Shown here: piece by piece, positions 44,049 to 53,764 of the stretch | Numbering within the stretch: the stretch's first letter is position 1 | Layout: each line of letters starts with the position of its first letter | Assembly: GCF_026427595.1 (NCBI RefSeq) | Contig: NZ_CP101527.1 | Span: 2,079,501 to 2,143,500, forward strand | Direction: 5' to 3' | Origin: Alkalimarinus sediminis | GTDB taxonomy: Bacteria; Pseudomonadota; Gammaproteobacteria; Pseudomonadales; Oleiphilaceae | Length of the DNA stretch: 64,000 nt | Translations under genes and position numbers: made by a program | The notes under the pieces: generated by a model | Database searches by the model: none | What the model saw: the letters and a program-made list of their open reading frames with translations, nothing else | What the model was told of the DNA's origin: nothing

Positions 44049-46877
44049 ATGGAAAAAACTTACCAGCCAAGCGAGATAGAACAAAACTGGTACAACACCT
44101 GGGAAAAAGCCGGACACTTTAAGCCTTCCGGTAAAGGTGACTCATATTCAATCATGATCCCACCTCCTAATGTCACCGGTAGCCTTCATATGGGTCACGG
44201 TTTCAATAACACCGTTATGGACACCCTAATTCGCTATCACCGAATGCAGGGGCGCAATACACTTTGGCAGCCAGGCACAGATCACGCGGGCATTGCAACT
44301 CAAATGGTAGTGGAACGTCAACTCGCAGCCGAAGGTGTTACTCGTCACGACTTGGGGCGTGATAAGTTCCTCGATAAAGTCTGGGAGTGGAAAGATCAAT
44401 CTGGCGGCACAATCACTCAACAAATACGACGATTGGGCTCATCTGTCGACTGGAGCCGTGAACGCTTCACTATGGACCCAGGTCTATCTGCAGCTGTTCA
44501 AGAAGTATTTGTTCGTCTATATGATGACGGCCTGATCTACCGTGGTAAACGTCTGGTCAACTGGGATCCAAAATTACATACCGCTATTTCTGATCTGGAA
44601 GTACTGTCAGAAGAAGAAAACGGTTCAATGTGGCACTTCCGTTACCCATTAGAAGATGGTTCAGGGCATTTGGTTGTGGCTACAACCAGACCAGAAACCA
44701 TGCTAGGCGATACCGCTGTTGCGGTTCACCCAAAAGATGAGCGATATGCCGACCTCGTCGGTAAAAATATACGCCTCCCTATCACCAACCGGCTTATTCC
44801 TATTGTTGCTGATGACTATGTTGACCGAGAGTTCGGTACAGGTTGCGTAAAGATAACACCCGCACACGACTTTAATGACTACGAAGTAGGTAAGCGACAC
44901 AATCTTGCACTGATTAACGTACTTGACCGTGATGCGAACATCTTGCCGGAGTTTACGGTAATCACCTTCGATAATTACGAAACTCAGCATGGCGAAAAAG
45001 CACCTGAAGCCTATGCGGGGCTAGAACGCTTTGAAGCGCGTAAGAAAATCGTCGAAGAGCTAGACGCATTAGGCTGTCTTGAAAAAATCGAACCACATAC
45101 GTTAAAAGTTCCTCGCGGGGATCGCTCGGGCGTAGTTATCGAACCTTGGTTAACAGATCAGTGGTATGTAAAAACCGAGCCACTAGCAAAAGAAGCCATT
45201 AAAGTGGTTGAAGATGGCGATATTCAGTTTGTGCCTAAACAGTACGAAAACATGTACTTTTCTTGGATGCGAGATATTCAAGACTGGTGTATCTCTCGCC
45301 AACTATGGTGGGGACATAGAATCCCTGCTTGGTACGACGACAGCGGCAACATATTTGTAGGTCGTAATGAAGAAGAAGTACGCAGCAAGTACAACCTTGA
45401 CCCTAGCGCTGAAATTCACCAAGACGAAGATGTATTGGATACCTGGTTCAGCTCCGCGCTCTGGACATTCTCAACACTAGGCTGGCCAGAAGAGACGGAA
45501 GAGCTAAAGACATTCCACTCAACGGATGTGCTGGTTACAGGCTTTGACATCATTTTCTTCTGGGTTGCCCGCATGATCATGATGACCACTCATTTTATTA
45601 AGGATGAGAACGGCAAGCCTCAAGTACCGTTTAAAACCGTTTACGTGCATGGACTGGTAAGAGATTCCCAAGGCGCGAAGATGTCTAAGTCCAAGGGTAA
45701 CGTATTAGACCCATTGGATATTATTGACGGCATCGACCTGGATACGCTTTTAGATAAGCGTACAACCGGCATGATGCAGCCAAAAATGGCCAAGAAAATC
45801 ACCAAACAAACCAAAGATGAATTCCCTGAAGGAATCTCGGCCTACGGTACCGATGCATTGCGTTTCACCTTCTGTTCATTAGCGTCGACCGGTCGAGATA
45901 TCAAGTTCGACATGGGTCGGGTTGAAGGCTACCGTAATTTTTGTAACAAAATCTGGAATGCTGCTCGCTATGTGTTAATGAATACAGAAGAGCAAGATTG
46001 CGGACAAAACGGTGGCGACGTTAACCTAAGCCTTGCAGATCGCTGGATTGTTTCAAGATTACAGCAAACTGAACAGCAAATAGCTAAAGCAATGGACAGC
46101 TACAGACTAGATCATGTTGCTCAAGCGATTTATGAGTTTGTCTGGAATGAGTACTGCGACTGGTACTTAGAGCTCTCTAAGCCTGTTTTATGGGATGACA
46201 ACGCAACCCCAGAGACACTCAGAGGCACAAGACAGACACTGGTTAGAGTGCTAGAGACAATACTCCGTCTTGCACACCCTGTGATGCCTTACATTACCGA
46301 AGAGATCTGGCAGCGTGTAGCACCACTTGCAGGCAAGTCTGGTGAAACCATCATGACTCAAGCCTACCCAGTAGCTGACGAAAGTCGTATTGACGAAAAT
46401 GCTGACGGTGATATTGAGTGGTTAAAAGGCGTGATTATTGGCGTTAGAAACATTCGAGGCGAGATGAATATATCCCCCGCGAAGCCGATCAAGCTCCTGC
46501 TTAAAAATGGAACCGCTGAAGATCAACGCCGACTGGACGAGAACGAGACGTTTCTGAAGTCACTAGCCAAAATAGAATCAGTTACCTGGCTTGGCAACGA
46601 AGAAGCTCCGTTAGCCGCGACACAGCTAGTGGGTGAAATGGAAGTATTAGTCCCCATGGCTGGTTTGATTGATAAAGATGCTGAAATTGCCCGCCTCAGC
46701 AAAGAGGTTGAAAAAGTATCCAAAGAGTTGCAGCGACTACAAGGTAAACTCTCGAATGAGAAGTTTATCAGCAAAGCGCCTGAAGATGTTGTCGAAAAAG
46801 AAAAAGCCAAGCTCAGCGATGCGCAAGGCACTTTTGACAAACTCAACGAGCAGCTAGAGAAAATAAAAGCCATATAA
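44049..46877 (+). CDS. valS: Valyl-tRNA synthetase
   Basis: A 942-residue class I synthetase with HIGH-type motif [20 protein letters not shown] motif [10 protein letters not shown], an editing domain ([20 protein letters not shown]), an anticodon-binding domain and the C-terminal coiled coil ([20 protein letters not shown]) typical of ValS. It charges tRNA-Val and hydrolyses mischarged Thr-tRNA. Length is normal. Confidence 0.97.
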   Translation: MEKTYQPSEIEQNWYNTWEKAGHFKPSGKGDSYSIMIPPPNVTGSLHMGHGFNNTVMDTLIRYHRMQGRNTLWQPGTDHAGIATQMVVERQLAAEGVTRHDLGRDKFLDKVWEWKDQSGGTITQQIRRLGSSVDWSRERFTMDPGLSAAVQEVFVRLYDDGLIYRGKRLVNWDPKLHTAISDLEVLSEEENGSMWHFRYPLEDGSGHLVVATTRPETMLGDTAVAVHPKDERYADLVGKNIRLPITNRLIPIVADDYVDREFGTGCVKITPAHDFNDYEVGKRHNLALINVLDRDANILPEFTVITFDNYETQHGEKAPEAYAGLERFEARKKIVEELDALGCLEKIEPHTLKVPRGDRSGVVIEPWLTDQWYVKTEPLAKEAIKVVEDGDIQFVPKQYENMYFSWMRDIQDWCISRQLWWGHRIPAWYDDSGNIFVGRNEEEVRSKYNLDPSAEIHQDEDVLDTWFSSALWTFSTLGWPEETEELKTFHSTDVLVTGFDIIFFWVARMIMMTTHFIKDENGKPQVPFKTVYVHGLVRDSQGAKMSKSKGNVLDPLDIIDGIDLDTLLDKRTTGMMQPKMAKKITKQTKDEFPEGISAYGTDALRFTFCSLASTGRDIKFDMGRVEGYRNFCNKIWNAARYVLMNTEEQDCGQNGGDVNLSLADRWIVSRLQQTEQQIAKAMDSYRLDHVAQAIYEFVWNEYCDWYLELSKPVLWDDNATPETLRGTRQTLVRVLETILRLAHPVMPYITEEIWQRVAPLAGKSGETIMTQAYPVADESRIDENADGDIEWLKGVIIGVRNIRGEMNISPAKPIKLLLKNGTAEDQRRLDENETFLKSLAKIESVTWLGNEEAPLAATQLVGEMEVLVPMAGLIDKDAEIARLSKEVEKVSKELQRLQGKLSNEKFISKAPEDVVEKEKAKLSDAQGTFDKLNEQLEKIKAI

Positions 46878-46884
46878 GCAGCCT

Positions 46885-46908
46885 AGGGAGGGGGTATCTC
46901 CCCTCCCT
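46885..46908 (+). terminator. Hairpin after valS, possible terminator
   Basis: AGGGAGGGG and CCCCTCCCT form a 9-bp GC-rich stem with a 6-base loop, seven bases past the valS stop. It has no T-run, so it may act with Rho or simply protect the 3' end. Confidence 0.5.
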
Positions 46909-47005
46909 AACAGCTCACTTATGCAACAGACCCATAAATTTTCGAAACATCAATGCTTAGAGTGATCGAAGAACTAGGGTTACCGAAAAACATCGCCTAC
47001 GGACC

Positions 47006-47938
47006 ATGGTTATGGCAGAACAACCTACCATCCATATCTTAGGAGCAGGCGCACTGGGTAGCTTGTGGGCCGCACAGTTATCGCAGCAAAATCATGTTAT
47101 TTTACTGGTAAAGCCAGACACGGTTGACCCAGCACAGAGCTATCGTTCGTTCCAATTTGTCGATCAAAACCAAACCTCAACCGTCACTCTACCCTGCGAG
47201 CCTTCAATATCTCACGTTAAAGAGGAGCATTTGATAGAGACCTTGTTGGTGTTTACCAAAAGCTACGACACTCTCAACGCAGTAAAGCAGTTAGCACCTA
47301 GAATTACCCCCCTAACCCGTATCGTACTGTTTCAAAATGGCATGGGTAGCCAGCAAGAAGTCACCAATCTACTCCCCAATAACCCAATTTTTGCAGCCTC
47401 GACAACAGAAGGTGCCAACCGTCCTGATAAAAGCCGTGTCATTTATGCGGGCAAAGGTGAAACATGGCTAGGGTCAATAGGCGCTCAACAACCAGAATGC
47501 GAACTTAAATCGCTATCCAGTTTACTGGCCAGTTCCGGCCTTAAATTGACTAGAACCCCAGATATTTGGGAGAAGCTCTGGTTAAAACTAGCCATAAACT
47601 GTGCAATTAACCCCTATACCGCGCTACTTGACTGCAATAATGGTGAGTTGATCGGTCAACCCCTGTTTGATAACAGCATTACTCTACTCTGTCATGAACT
47701 CTCACAAGCGATGAAGATAAGCGGGATCGAAAAAACAGCAGACGAACTACAAGCCTTAGTAATAGATGTCATTAACAAAACAGCTAATAATGTATCATCC
47801 ATGCTTCAAGATGTAAGAGCAGGTAAACAAACAGAAATAGAGTATATTAACGGGTATATCGAATCATTAGCACACACTCATGAGCTATCTATGCCCACTA
47901 ATCTATGGCTGCTACAACAGGTGAGAGCACGATATTAA
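47006..47938 (+). CDS. panE: 2-dehydropantoate 2-reductase family protein
   Basis: A 310-residue ApbA/PanE protein. The N-terminal NAD(P) Rossmann motif is HILGAGALGSLWAAQL. The central segment FQNGMGSQQEV and the C-terminal catalytic helices (WEKLWLKLAINCAINPYTAL; GKQTEIEYINGYI) fit ketopantoate reductase, which makes pantoate for coenzyme A. Paralogs with other substrates exist in this family, so panE is likely but not certain. It converges on the chemoreceptor gene downstream. Confidence 0.85.
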   Translation: MVMAEQPTIHILGAGALGSLWAAQLSQQNHVILLVKPDTVDPAQSYRSFQFVDQNQTSTVTLPCEPSISHVKEEHLIETLLVFTKSYDTLNAVKQLAPRITPLTRIVLFQNGMGSQQEVTNLLPNNPIFAASTTEGANRPDKSRVIYAGKGETWLGSIGAQQPECELKSLSSLLASSGLKLTRTPDIWEKLWLKLAINCAINPYTALLDCNNGELIGQPLFDNSITLLCHELSQAMKISGIEKTADELQALVIDVINKTANNVSSMLQDVRAGKQTEIEYINGYIESLAHTHELSMPTNLWLLQQVRARY

Positions 47939-47995
47939 GCCAGGTTATCAGAATGGAATCAGGTTTTACCGGTGTTAGAGAGCCCAATACAATGA

Positions 47996-48019
47996 ACAAG
48001 CCTTCACACGAAGGCTTGT
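47996..48019. terminator. Hairpin between convergent panE and chemoreceptor genes
   Basis: ACAAGCCTTC and GAAGGCTTGT form a perfect 10-bp stem with an ACAC loop. There is little T-run on either side, so it may be a weak bidirectional terminator. Confidence 0.6.
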
Positions 48020-48030
48020 GAAGATAAAGG

Positions 48031-50061
48031 TTAGATATTAAAAGTGCCCACAACGGCCTGTAACGACCCGGTAAGGCCAGACATCTCCTTACTTGCGCTT
48101 AACGCATCATTAGCATTCTCTGCGGTTTCCTGGCCAAGATCTGAAATCAGCTTAACGTTGTTATCTATATTGGTAGCCACTGCATTTTGCTCTTCGGCAG
48201 CACTCGCAATCTGGTGACTCATATCCACGATAGATGAGATCCTAGAAGCAATGCTAGTTAACGCTTCAGACACTTTGCTCGACTGCTCAACAGTAACACC
48301 AGCAGTAGCATGACTACCCTGCATCGAACTCACCGCCTCTCTAACACCTTTTTGCAGCCTTTCGATCATAGACTCAATTTCTTCAGTAGATTTTTGCGTA
48401 CGCTGAGATAATGTTCGAACCTCGTCAGCCACCACAGCAAAACCTCTACCCTGCTCTCCTGCTCTCGCGGCTTCGATGGCAGCATTAAGTGCCAACAAGT
48501 TTGTCTGCTCCGCAATAGCCCGAATTTCAACCATAACCTGGCTAATATCTTCACTATCTTTGCTGACCCGGCTAATCGTCTCAACCGACGTTGATATCTC
48601 TGCTGATAGGTGATCAATCGATTTTAATGTCTCATCCACCACTAACTTACCATTGCTCGCCTCTTCATCTGCCCCCATAGCGGCATCCGAGACCGTTTGA
48701 GAGGCAGAAGCAACCTCTTGAACCGTTTCGACCATCTGAGCCATGGCTTCTGCAATCTGAGCAGTCTCATCCATCTGCTTTTGAACAGCACTACTGTTAG
48801 AGGCCGCTGTAAGGTTAACCCGTTGCGCTTGGTGATCAACATCAGTGGTGGTTCCGCTGACGACCTGAATCAACTGTCGCATCTTGTCAGTCATATGGTT
48901 GAATTCTTCTGTCAACTCGCCCATCTCATCATGGGTATATTTATCAAGTTTAACGGTGAGATCACCTTTTGAAACTTTTCGAGCGGCACTGGTAAAGCTT
49001 GCTATTGTGGTTCTTACCGAAACCGAGAACCCCATATATAGATAAACAATCACCGCTAGCAACAAGCTCAATACGCCAAACAGCATTAACCTGGCTCTTG
49101 TTTCAGCGGCTAAACGGGACTCTAACGTCTTGCCTACATATTCCAGTAACCGATTGTTGAAGCTAGCGAACCGTTCTATTTCGTCAGACACCAATTGATC
49201 AAACTCACTCCAAGGCTTTTCGAGCCTCATTGGTGTAATAATATCCTGGTCAAGACTATCTTGAGCAATAAAAATACTACCCTTCAACTCTTCCGTATAT
49301 GGCCCTAGCTTATTGGTTACCTCTTCACTTGACTTCATTGCCACTTCAAGAGTTGGTGCTAACGCATTGTTGACACTGGTTAAACTATCAAAAACAACAT
49401 TTAAAAGGTCGCTCATGGTGTAGTTAACCGTACCCTCATTCAGGGTAAAAATACCAACACTTCGAGCCTGTCCTAAACTTTCAATAACTCGCAGAGTGGA
49501 GTTGTTAGAGAGCTCTAAAAGAAGTTGAATCTCTCGTGATGAGTCTTGCGCCAAACCCGAGACTTGAATAGTAGAGGCTACTAAATTATGAGATTTTTCA
49601 ACAAACGTATGATAGTACTTAAACTGGTTACCATAATCGTTTTGGAAGCTATCTTCTGAGGCTATGAGCTTCCACGTTTTAGCAAGATCTGTTATCTGAT
49701 TGCGAAGATCACCATTCACATCAAATTCATACTCACTCTCTTGCAGCTCATTCACCATAGCCGTGATCTTTTTGCGAATTTCTATCGAACGTTGATCAAG
49801 GGGCTCTATCTGTCTTAACTTGGCAACGGTACGATAATCACGATATTTAACGGCTTCTTGTGCCAAATTATAAGACAGTGTGTAGACTTTAAGACCATCG
49901 ACTTCACTAGCCACCCGGTCGATGGACTCATTTAACTGACTCACCAACATATAAGTAAGGCCAGCAATCGGGATTAACCATAAAATACTGATTAGCGTAA
50001 ATTTATAAACGTAAGTCAGTCTGTTCATCAACGCCATTGCTGGCAACAACAGATTTTTCAC
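48031..50061 (-). CDS. Methyl-accepting chemotaxis protein with long helical periplasmic domain
   Basis: A 676-residue receptor. Membrane helices lie at about 21-40 and 325-345. The 280-residue periplasmic part between them is predicted helical, without a Cache pattern. Its size suits a helical bimodular or extended four-helix sensor, which is my inference. HAMP (about 345-400) and the signalling hairpin with tip [20 protein letters not shown] follow. The start is a GTG at 50061 with GGAG seven bases ahead. A strong sigma-28 promoter precedes it, so it belongs to the late flagellar regulon although it lies alone, far from the che genes. No CheR-tether pentapeptide is present. Confidence 0.93.
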   Translation of the reverse strand: MKNLLLPAMALMNRLTYVYKFTLISILWLIPIAGLTYMLVSQLNESIDRVASEVDGLKVYTLSYNLAQEAVKYRDYRTVAKLRQIEPLDQRSIEIRKKITAMVNELQESEYEFDVNGDLRNQITDLAKTWKLIASEDSFQNDYGNQFKYYHTFVEKSHNLVASTIQVSGLAQDSSREIQLLLELSNNSTLRVIESLGQARSVGIFTLNEGTVNYTMSDLLNVVFDSLTSVNNALAPTLEVAMKSSEEVTNKLGPYTEELKGSIFIAQDSLDQDIITPMRLEKPWSEFDQLVSDEIERFASFNNRLLEYVGKTLESRLAAETRARLMLFGVLSLLLAVIVYLYMGFSVSVRTTIASFTSAARKVSKGDLTVKLDKYTHDEMGELTEEFNHMTDKMRQLIQVVSGTTTDVDHQAQRVNLTAASNSSAVQKQMDETAQIAEAMAQMVETVQEVASASQTVSDAAMGADEEASNGKLVVDETLKSIDHLSAEISTSVETISRVSKDSEDISQVMVEIRAIAEQTNLLALNAAIEAARAGEQGRGFAVVADEVRTLSQRTQKSTEEIESMIERLQKGVREAVSSMQGSHATAGVTVEQSSKVSEALTSIASRISSIVDMSHQIASAAEEQNAVATNIDNNVKLISDLGQETAENANDALSASKEMSGLTGSLQAVVGTFNI

Positions 50062-50396
50062 ACATATTCTCCAACAAATGAAAAGAAACCACTCTTCAAT
50101 CGTTTATCGGCTTGTTCTTATTAGCGTTTGATATTTTTAATAATTCTAGCTTAAATATCGAAAAGTGCTGCACTTAGTACAAGTAAATCTTAATATTTTG
50201 ATTCGAGCACTAAAGAACCACCATGACGATAGCAAGCGTATCAACACTGCTCGAGCACAATTGATGGCAAATTTTATTGCATACTGTAATTGACTCAGGC
50301 TGAGCAGCTATAACCAGTCTGTTAAGAGTTCACCATTTAAAGTAAGTGACAACATCGCTTTAAAGAGCATACATTTGCAGCACAGGAGTCACCAGA
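50062..50396. other. Divergent intergenic region between chemoreceptor and ROK kinase
   Basis: It holds the sigma-28 promoter for the receptor near one end and an AGGAG ribosome-binding site for the kinase at the other. Nothing else is distinct; no repeat was seen. Confidence 0.6.
50104..50130 (-). promoter_or_regulatory. Sigma-28 (FliA) promoter of the chemoreceptor gene
   Basis: The minus strand has a -10 box GCCGATAA that matches the FliA consensus in all eight bases. It is 11 bases downstream of CAAACGCT, which keeps the AAA of the -35 box. Expected transcription starts about 36 bases before the GTG start codon. Confidence 0.8.
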
Positions 50397-51302
50397 ATGC
50401 GTTTCGGAATCGATTTAGGCGGCACCAAGATAGAAATTATTGCCTTAGCAGAAGGCAATAAAGAGGTCTACCGAAAGCGGCTACCTACGCCAAAAAATGC
50501 TTATCATCAAACATTAGACACCATTACGACTTTAGTCCAACAAGCAGAATCAGCACTCACAACAACGGGCACAGTAGGTATAGGTATACCCGGGACTTTA
50601 TCACCTGATCATGGTCGGGTTAAAAATGCTAACTCTGTATGTCTAATCGGCCAAGACTTACAACATGATTTAGAAGCAAGACTGTCTCGTGAGGTCAGAA
50701 TTGCCAATGATGCAGACTGTTTTACTCTCTCAGAAGCAAGTGACGGCGCTGGAGCCGACTATCATACAGTCTTTGGTGTTATTTTGGGTACGGGTGTCGG
50801 AGGCGGCATTAGCGTTAATAAGACCCTATTAACTGGGCCAAATGCGATTACCGGAGAGTGGGGGCACAACCCACTACCGTGGGTGAGCAAGCAAGATCTA
50901 CCATTGCCCGAGTGCTATTGCGGTAAACATGGCTGTATTGAAACTTTTTTATCTGGCCCCAGATTTAATCAGCACTATTTTTCACTGACGGGTCAAAACT
51001 TACCACCCGCAGACATTATTGCAATGCTAGGTAAAGATGATAATGCTGATAGAGCCTTTACAGCGTATATCGACAGACTCGGTCGCGCCCTCGCAACGGT
51101 AATCAATATACTTGACCCAGAGGCCATTGTGCTCGGTGGCGGTATGTCCAATATTGAGAAGATATACCCGCAAGTACAAAAGATATGGTCTTCATATGTA
51201 TTTTCCGATAAGGTCAACACCAAACTGCTCAAGGCACTACACGGAGACTCAAGCGGTGTCAGAGGGGCCGCATGGTTATGGCATGAAAGCTCCACCAATT
51301 AA
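50397..51302 (+). CDS. ROK-family sugar kinase
   Basis: A 301-residue ROK protein. The ATP-binding motif is RFGIDLGGTKIEIIAL, the second phosphate motif GVILGTGVGGGISVN, and the zinc/ROK signature GHNPLPW followed by CYCGKHGCIETFLSGP. The overall pattern is closest to the Mak fructokinase or N-acetylglucosamine kinase branch; the substrate cannot be fixed from sequence. It probably phosphorylates a hexose in the cytoplasm. It is followed 66 bases later by syd on the same strand. Confidence 0.88.
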   Translation: MRFGIDLGGTKIEIIALAEGNKEVYRKRLPTPKNAYHQTLDTITTLVQQAESALTTTGTVGIGIPGTLSPDHGRVKNANSVCLIGQDLQHDLEARLSREVRIANDADCFTLSEASDGAGADYHTVFGVILGTGVGGGISVNKTLLTGPNAITGEWGHNPLPWVSKQDLPLPECYCGKHGCIETFLSGPRFNQHYFSLTGQNLPPADIIAMLGKDDNADRAFTAYIDRLGRALATVINILDPEAIVLGGGMSNIEKIYPQVQKIWSSYVFSDKVNTKLLKALHGDSSGVRGAAWLWHESSTN

Positions 51303-51368
51303 GCCTCACAACCTCTGAGAGAATATAGAAACAAAAACACTTTAGCAGCACTACGGATAACCCACCCT

Positions 51369-51974
51369 ATGACAACAACGCTACACCCACCTCTAAACAG
51401 TGATTCAACCCTACCCCCTGCAGCAGAAGCACTTGAACAGCTGTTGCAACGATTTATCGAGCTATCCCATAAACTGAATCTAGGTCTACCTACAGTCGAA
51501 TATGATAAAAACTGGCTCTCTGAATGCATAATAGATGAGCAACCAGATGAGAAAGGGCTAGTAAAGTGGCAACCTAAAATCCGCCGAGCTGAGGGTGTTT
51601 TTTCACAGATGGAAGACGCGCTAGGCGTAAAATTTCACCCCGATGTTATCGCCTTCTATACCCACTTCTGGTCAGACGGCATTGTGGCCTCACATTCAAA
51701 CGGCGAGATAAGTTTAATTCAGATATGGAATTCAGAAGACGAGGATATGCTCAAACAGAATTTGTTAGGCCATGCGTTCGCAAAACAAAAAAACCGTTTG
51801 CCTTTAACACTGTTTATTGGCTGTACCTACAATGACGACATCATTGCTATAGATAACAACTCAGGTCATGTTGTGCTCGAAAGACCAGGGTTTGCCCCAC
51901 ATGAGACCATTGCGAATAGTATTAGTGAATTTTTAAATCAGCTGACCCCAACCTTAAAACCTTACAATGGCTAG
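51369..51974 (+). CDS. syd: Syd, SecY-interacting protein
   Basis: A 201-residue protein with the Syd pattern (ALEQLLQRFIELSHKLNLGL; VKWQPKIRRAEGVFSQMEDA; ALGVKFHPDVIAFYTHFWSD). Syd binds SecY at the membrane and is thought to check the SecYEG complex. The first 18 residues are extra compared with the E. coli protein. It converges with ampE. Confidence 0.9.
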   Translation: MTTTLHPPLNSDSTLPPAAEALEQLLQRFIELSHKLNLGLPTVEYDKNWLSECIIDEQPDEKGLVKWQPKIRRAEGVFSQMEDALGVKFHPDVIAFYTHFWSDGIVASHSNGEISLIQIWNSEDEDMLKQNLLGHAFAKQKNRLPLTLFIGCTYNDDIIAIDNNSGHVVLERPGFAPHETIANSISEFLNQLTPTLKPYNG

Positions 51975-52026
51975 GCGACAAACGCCGCGAAGGCAAGGGT
52001 ATCGAAATTTAGCTCAAGAGCGGCAA

Positions 52027-52911
52027 CTAAACAGAAAAAATAACGATTATAGCGCACACTCCCAACCAAAAAGCCATACTTCGACTCAGAAGTGATCTAA
52101 TACCACCGATACCGTTCACTCCTATCGTAATCAACCTAGACTGATCCATACTGGTATCAACCTTATTGTTAAAATAGAAGCTATCAAGGGTGTTAGATGC
52201 GACTTCTACCAACAACGCCGAGGTATCGGTAGTCACATCCAGAAAATACTTGCTACATGAAGTAATAGAGCGTTTAAAATTACCCGTCAAGGTAAACGTC
52301 ATTGCCAATAAGCGTGCAGGCAACCACTCAAAAATAGTCTTTACCTTTTCAGAGGCCCGTCTCAACTGGTGAGATGAGCCCTGTGATACCAGGTCTACTA
52401 CTCTCACTACAATAACCATTGCAGGGCCTGCCACCATAAACCAAAACGCTATCAGAAAGAAACGGTTAAAGTTATGGTAAAGCAACATCTTAGAGACGTC
52501 ATTTTGCATTGTTATAGGGTCCCGTAGTAAACGGGCACTCTCGCCACAAATAGCTTGCTGATTAATAGCAGCAGCTTCAAAATCCCCTCTCTTCCAGGCT
52601 ATTAAATAACGTTCAAGATCTCGTTTGAAACCCTTTTGACCAAATACCAACAGCAAAATAAACGTTTGCAATAGCAGTGATAGCGCCCCATAAAAGATGT
52701 CTGCAATTAGAAAAAAAATCACATAAACAAGCGAGAAGTAAGCGAGTAGAATCAGAGTCAGTAAACAAAACGCGGCAGTGTTATTCTTTGCCATTATGGA
52801 AAACTGCTCAGGCCTTAATAATTTAAGTGTGAGCCGGTCAAATTGTGCACTTAATGGCCAATCCATTTTTTGTTGCAAGAAGTAGCTTATCAATAGTGCG
52901 ACAAAACTCAT
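52027..52911 (-). CDS. ampE: AmpE-like membrane protein
   Basis: A 294-residue inner-membrane protein with an N-terminal helix (FVALLISYFLQQKMDWPLSA), central helices and a C-terminal helix, in the AmpE/CobD-like family pattern (FILLLVFGQKGFKRDLERYL; HNFNRFFLIAFWFMVAGPAM). AmpE is co-transcribed with ampD and affects beta-lactamase regulation in enterobacteria, with an unclear mechanism. It follows ampD by 36 bases. Confidence 0.88.
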   Translation of the reverse strand: MSFVALLISYFLQQKMDWPLSAQFDRLTLKLLRPEQFSIMAKNNTAAFCLLTLILLAYFSLVYVIFFLIADIFYGALSLLLQTFILLLVFGQKGFKRDLERYLIAWKRGDFEAAAINQQAICGESARLLRDPITMQNDVSKMLLYHNFNRFFLIAFWFMVAGPAMVIVVRVVDLVSQGSSHQLRRASEKVKTIFEWLPARLLAMTFTLTGNFKRSITSCSKYFLDVTTDTSALLVEVASNTLDSFYFNNKVDTSMDQSRLITIGVNGIGGIRSLLSRSMAFWLGVCAIIVIFSV

Positions 52912-52947
52912 TAACTATGTCCTTTTTTGATGGCTACTTTTGGGGCG

Positions 52948-53571
52948 TTATACAACTTCCATATCGGGGGTTGTATTTACCAACCCCAAATAACCATCCC
53001 AATCAAACGCTGCTCCTGGGTCGGTTTTTCTGCCCGGCGCAATATCCTGATGCCCTACTATTCGATCACTGGCGATACCTGGGTATGCTCTCATTAAACA
53101 GCGAGTAACACACACCAACACTTCGTACTGTGCATCAGTATATGGGACATCATCTTCGCCCTCTAACTCTATACCGATGGAGAAATCATTACAGTTTTCA
53201 CGAGATTGAAAGGCTGAAAGCCCCGCATGCCATGCACGCTCCTCAAACGAGACAAATTGAACCACCTCTCCAGTCCGCTTTATTAAGAGGTGAGATGAAA
53301 CTTCAACCCCTTCTATCTCTTTGTAAAAAGGGTCAAGTGAGTGATCTAGCCTATTGGTAAAAAAGCGTTCAATATGGTCGCCTCCATACTGACCAGGTGG
53401 CAAACTGATATTGTGAATAACTAATAGGTTAATGTCAGTATTAGGGGGGCGATGATTACAATTAGGTGAAACGACTCGCCTAACTCCTTTTAGCCAGCCA
53501 TTTGATACGCCGCCGTTATTAAGATTAATAACAGGGTCGTTATTGATTCGTTGTATTCCATAATGAGTCAT
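52948..53571 (-). CDS. ampD: AmpD, 1,6-anhydro-N-acetylmuramyl-L-alanine amidase
   Basis: A 207-residue cytoplasmic amidase of the amidase_2/PGRP fold. Motifs include INLLVIHNISLPPGQYGG, with a zinc histidine, ERAWHAGLSAFQSRENCNDF, with the second histidine, and IVGHQDIAPGRKTDPG, with the C-terminal His and Asp. There is no signal peptide. It recycles cell-wall anhydromuropeptides. It stands in the classical ampD-ampE order, downstream of the DUF1631 gene. Confidence 0.95.
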   Translation of the reverse strand: MTHYGIQRINNDPVINLNNGGVSNGWLKGVRRVVSPNCNHRPPNTDINLLVIHNISLPPGQYGGDHIERFFTNRLDHSLDPFYKEIEGVEVSSHLLIKRTGEVVQFVSFEERAWHAGLSAFQSRENCNDFSIGIELEGEDDVPYTDAQYEVLVCVTRCLMRAYPGIASDRIVGHQDIAPGRKTDPGAAFDWDGYLGLVNTTPDMEVV

Positions 53572-53764
53572 AACAACAGCCTAAACTCCTTTTGCTTCTG
53601 ATGCAATTGTCCATCCCAGCATACTACGCCAAGAGCACTACTCACTAAGAGTATTACAAGCTTAGAGTTTTTTAAACCAAACTATTGTACTTTTTTAGAC
53701 TCAAATATCAGCCACCATCAATTAAGTTGATACAACACAAACCAAGTTAACGCTCAACAAGCGA

